From positions 1 through 64,000 of the forward strand of contig NZ_FCOC02000013.1 in assembly GCF_001544455.2 (NCBI RefSeq): a stretch of DNA of 64,000 nucleotides, in the 5' to 3' direction. The position numbers and the translations under genes were made by a program. The DNA comes from Caballeronia sordidicola (lineage in GTDB: Bacteria; Pseudomonadota; Gammaproteobacteria; Burkholderiales; Burkholderiaceae). A model generated the notes under the pieces. It was not told where the DNA came from and made no database searches. It saw only the letters and a list, made by a program, of their open reading frames with translations. Below, in pieces: positions 62,207-64,000 of this stretch; the stretch's first letter is position 1, and every line of letters starts with the position of its first letter.

Positions 62207-62592
62207 GCGGGAGGACTCGGCGTCGGGACGGAAACAAGCTGCCTAGTTTAATCGATTGCACCAGCGCGGCGCGGCGGCGCGCATGGCCTGCACTGCCTAT
62301 GCGCATGAACGCCATCCCGTGACTGCGCGGGGCTCGTGGTGAAGTGCCGGTCAAACCCGCAGAGCCCCGTCAGACAAGGCGTTACGCGTGCTGGCACGCT
62401 GCACGCTTGAAGTTTTTCCGCGATGCACATGCATTAGCGTTTTCCATCGTTGCAAGCGTTTTAGCGACGCACCATGATGACGGCAACGCGACACGCGTTT
62501 TGTCGCCCGCTGGGCACAGGGCAGAACACGCAACACGTTGACGACTGTTTTTTCGATGCCCTTTGCTGCCACGAGCAGCGCGGAGAACCACC
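62207..62592. other. Divergent region between the NodI-like and universal stress protein genes
   Basis: 386 bp holding both promoters. I find no supported gene and no strong hairpin. GGAG (62582-62585) precedes the stress protein ATG. Confidence 0.45.
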
Positions 62593-63099
62593 ATGGCGAG
62601 CTACCGAAAAATCCTGCTGTGCTACGACGGCTCTCGTGAAGGACGAAAGGCGCTGCGTGACGGCGCAAATCTCGCGCTCGAGCTGAAGGCCGAAACGCAT
62701 CTGCTGGCCGTTGTGGATATGCGTTCCAGCATTGCACAAAGCGCAGGCCTGCTTACGGACATGGCCTGCGGGCGCTTCGAAGATGCCGCACGGGATATCT
62801 TGCGCGAAGGCGTGGAGTGGCTGACGGAGCGCGGCGTGAGCGCGCAGGGCCATTTTGCGTTCGGTCACCCTATCGATGAAATCGCCGGATTGGCGCAAAG
62901 CCTGCAGGTGGATCTGGTGGTGGTCGGACACCGTTGCCGCACGGGCCTTGCACGGTGGTGGATGGGCGCGGGTAACACACCGCTGATGGACCGTGTGTCG
63001 TGCAGCATCCTGGTGGCCGTGTCGCCGGTCGGATCAACGGCCGAGCAGGAGGACGCGGCGCATGCCGCAGTGCCTGCGAAGGCGGAAGTGAATGCTTGA
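62593..63099 (+). CDS. Universal stress protein (UspA family)
   Basis: 168-aa single-domain Usp. YRKILLCYDGSREGRKALRD opens the fold; LVVVGHRCRTGLARWWMGAG and VSCSILVAVSPVG close it. The nucleotide loop is divergent from the usual G-x2-G-x9-G-S/T, so ATP binding is uncertain. I start at the ATG at 62593, behind CGGAG; upstream residues are not family sequence. The next gene is convergent (17-bp gap). Confidence 0.88.
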   Translation: MASYRKILLCYDGSREGRKALRDGANLALELKAETHLLAVVDMRSSIAQSAGLLTDMACGRFEDAARDILREGVEWLTERGVSAQGHFAFGHPIDEIAGLAQSLQVDLVVVGHRCRTGLARWWMGAGNTPLMDRVSCSILVAVSPVGSTAEQEDAAHAAVPAKAEVNA

Positions 63100-63116
63100 C
63101 GACGAACCTGCCCGGT

Positions 63117-63734
63117 TCACCCGTTCAACTCGATACCCGCCAGTTTCCACGAGAACAGGCCGTATCGTTTGAGAATGGCCGAGTAGCGCGCGTCTCCGGC
63201 GCCATGCTGGTAGTTGACCGCGAAGGTATCGAAACTCCTGTAGCCAGCCGTAGTCTGAGGCGGCTGTTTGGGCGCGGGTTGGGCAGGCGTGCTCGTCACG
63301 GGCGGCGGTTGTGACGAGGCTGGCGGTGTTCCAGCAGCCGTAGGATCGCTCGGAGACGGAGCCGGTGGTTTCTCGCCAGGCTCGCCTCGCGGCGGCATGC
63401 CATTTAAAATCGCCGCTACGCCATCCGGCGTTGCATACGAATCCACGAGCGGGCCAATTAGCGCCGCGCCGATCATTGCACCAAGTAGCGCCAGCGGATT
63501 GCCGCTTTTTTGCACATCGATCTTTCGCGTAATCAGTTGACCGACCTGGTCCTTCAGGCTCTCACGCAACAGCGGGAAGTCCACGTATGCATTCACCGTC
63601 GCGGCGTCGCGGGCGTCGGCGGCGCGTTTGATCCTGTCGAGCGCGATATACGGGGACGCGTAGAACATCCCGAGCGCCGCAATGACCGCAACCACAATCA
63701 ATGCAGTTAAAACCGACTTGCTGGTACGAGACAT
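63117..63734 (-). CDS. DUF2939 family membrane-anchored protein
   Basis: 205-aa protein with an N-terminal membrane anchor (SVLTALIVVAVIAALGMFYA) followed by the DUF2939 pattern SPYIALDRIKRAADARDAAT, VNAYVDFPLLRESLKDQV. A Pro/Ser/Thr-rich linker (about residues 118-160) precedes a C-terminal GYRSFDTFAVNYQ. Probably periplasmic; function unknown. Confidence 0.83.
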   Translation of the reverse strand: MSRTSKSVLTALIVVAVIAALGMFYASPYIALDRIKRAADARDAATVNAYVDFPLLRESLKDQVGQLITRKIDVQKSGNPLALLGAMIGAALIGPLVDSYATPDGVAAILNGMPPRGEPGEKPPAPSPSDPTAAGTPPASSQPPPVTSTPAQPAPKQPPQTTAGYRSFDTFAVNYQHGAGDARYSAILKRYGLFSWKLAGIELNG

Positions 63735-63887
63735 ACGTCAGGGCGCCTTCGTGCAAATGAGCTGAATAACTGGATGAGCGAACCGCGAATTTCCGGGCGT
63801 GAGATGAGAAGTCCAACCACTGTTAGTTGACCGCGCCGCCACGAAATCGATCCCTCAAACTCATTGGCAAAAAAACGACCCGAAGGT

Positions 63888-64000
63888 TCATGCAAGCAAG
63901 CCACCTTCGACACCCGCACGTTCTTCGTCGATACAGCGGTCGATCATGCGCGACACCGCTTCGATATTTCCAACCATGATGACGCGCGATTCACCGCGAT
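63888..64000 (-). CDS. 3' end of an unidentified gene (truncated by the window edge)
   Basis: Only the last 37 codons are inside the window. They end NIEAVSRMIDRCIDEERAG, VEGGLLA, then TGA (63888-63890). The amphipathic helix and steady codon use look coding, but I cannot name a family. The rest lies beyond 64000. Confidence 0.5.
   Translation of the reverse strand, partial: RGESRVIMVGNIEAVSRMIDRCIDEERAGVEGGLLA

Noticed and set aside
1..64000. CRISPR arrays, riboswitches, prophage or insertion sequences
   Set aside because: I saw no regularly spaced short repeats, no recognisable riboswitch core, no phage structural genes and no transposase. The only dispersed repeats are copies A-C.

Overview
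This is a high-GC chromosomal window from a beta-proteobacterium of the Burkholderiaceae, most likely Caballeronia, Paraburkholderia or Burkholderia. I infer this from recognised gene families and protein character, not from a marker-gene search. The window holds two tRNA genes, about 58 protein genes and one gene cut by the right edge. I see no rRNA, prophage, transposase or CRISPR array.

Layout. (1) 0.2-8.2 kb: a D-Ala-D-Ala dipeptidase with a complete dipeptide ABC importer (ddpX-ABCDF type), then a DUF1992 protein, tadA and the LD-carboxypeptidase gene ldcA. The theme is use of peptidoglycan-derived peptides. (2) 8.4-15.1 kb: a GntR regulator followed by an allantoin block: NCS1 permease, Asp/Glu/hydantoin-type racemase, PuuE allantoinase, OHCU decarboxylase, allantoicase and ureidoglycolate lyase. 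(3) 15.1-15.8 kb: two copies of a roughly 280-bp repeat facing each other. (4) 15.8-25.7 kb: the upper urate pathway (PuuD-type urate oxidase with a cytochrome c tail, HIU hydrolase), 8-oxoguanine deaminase, a LysR regulator, a BMP-type nucleoside/purine ABC importer and dodecin, followed by a third repeat copy. Blocks 2 and 4 together encode 8-oxoguanine -> urate -> 5-hydroxyisourate -> OHCU -> allantoin -> allantoate -> ureidoglycolate -> glyoxylate and urea, with two uptake systems. Xanthine dehydrogenase and urease are not in the window.

(5) 26-35 kb: MscL, a DUF2252 protein, glycogen debranching enzyme GlgX, a tiny Trp-rich ORF, and an envelope pair (PspA/IM30-like protein and a TPR protein with a Gly/Asn-rich tail). 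(6) 35.8-40 kb: class A penicillin-binding protein, a periplasmic copper module (PCuAC, CopC, DUF2946) and initiator tRNA-fMet. (7) 40-50 kb: a 1050-residue YadA-like trimeric autotransporter with duplicated modules, an SMR transporter, several small hypotheticals, a TetR regulator next to an enoyl-CoA hydratase/3-hydroxyisobutyryl-CoA hydrolase, then dusA and tRNA-His. (8) 50.3-55.7 kb: an AT-rich stretch after tRNA-His, an FkbM methyltransferase, a single-domain response regulator facing a soluble PAS-GAF hybrid histidine kinase, and a Gly-rich membrane-anchored protein. (9) 55.9-64 kb: an aldo/keto reductase, a transketolase plus short-form 6-phosphogluconate dehydrogenase operon, a NodIJ-like ABC exporter, a universal stress protein, a DUF2939 protein and the 3' end of an unidentified gene.

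The most unusual structure is the arrangement of the three repeats. Copies B and C are direct repeats bracketing the whole puuD-to-dodecin block, while copy A is inverted relative to both. Recombination between them could delete or invert the first half of the purine pathway.
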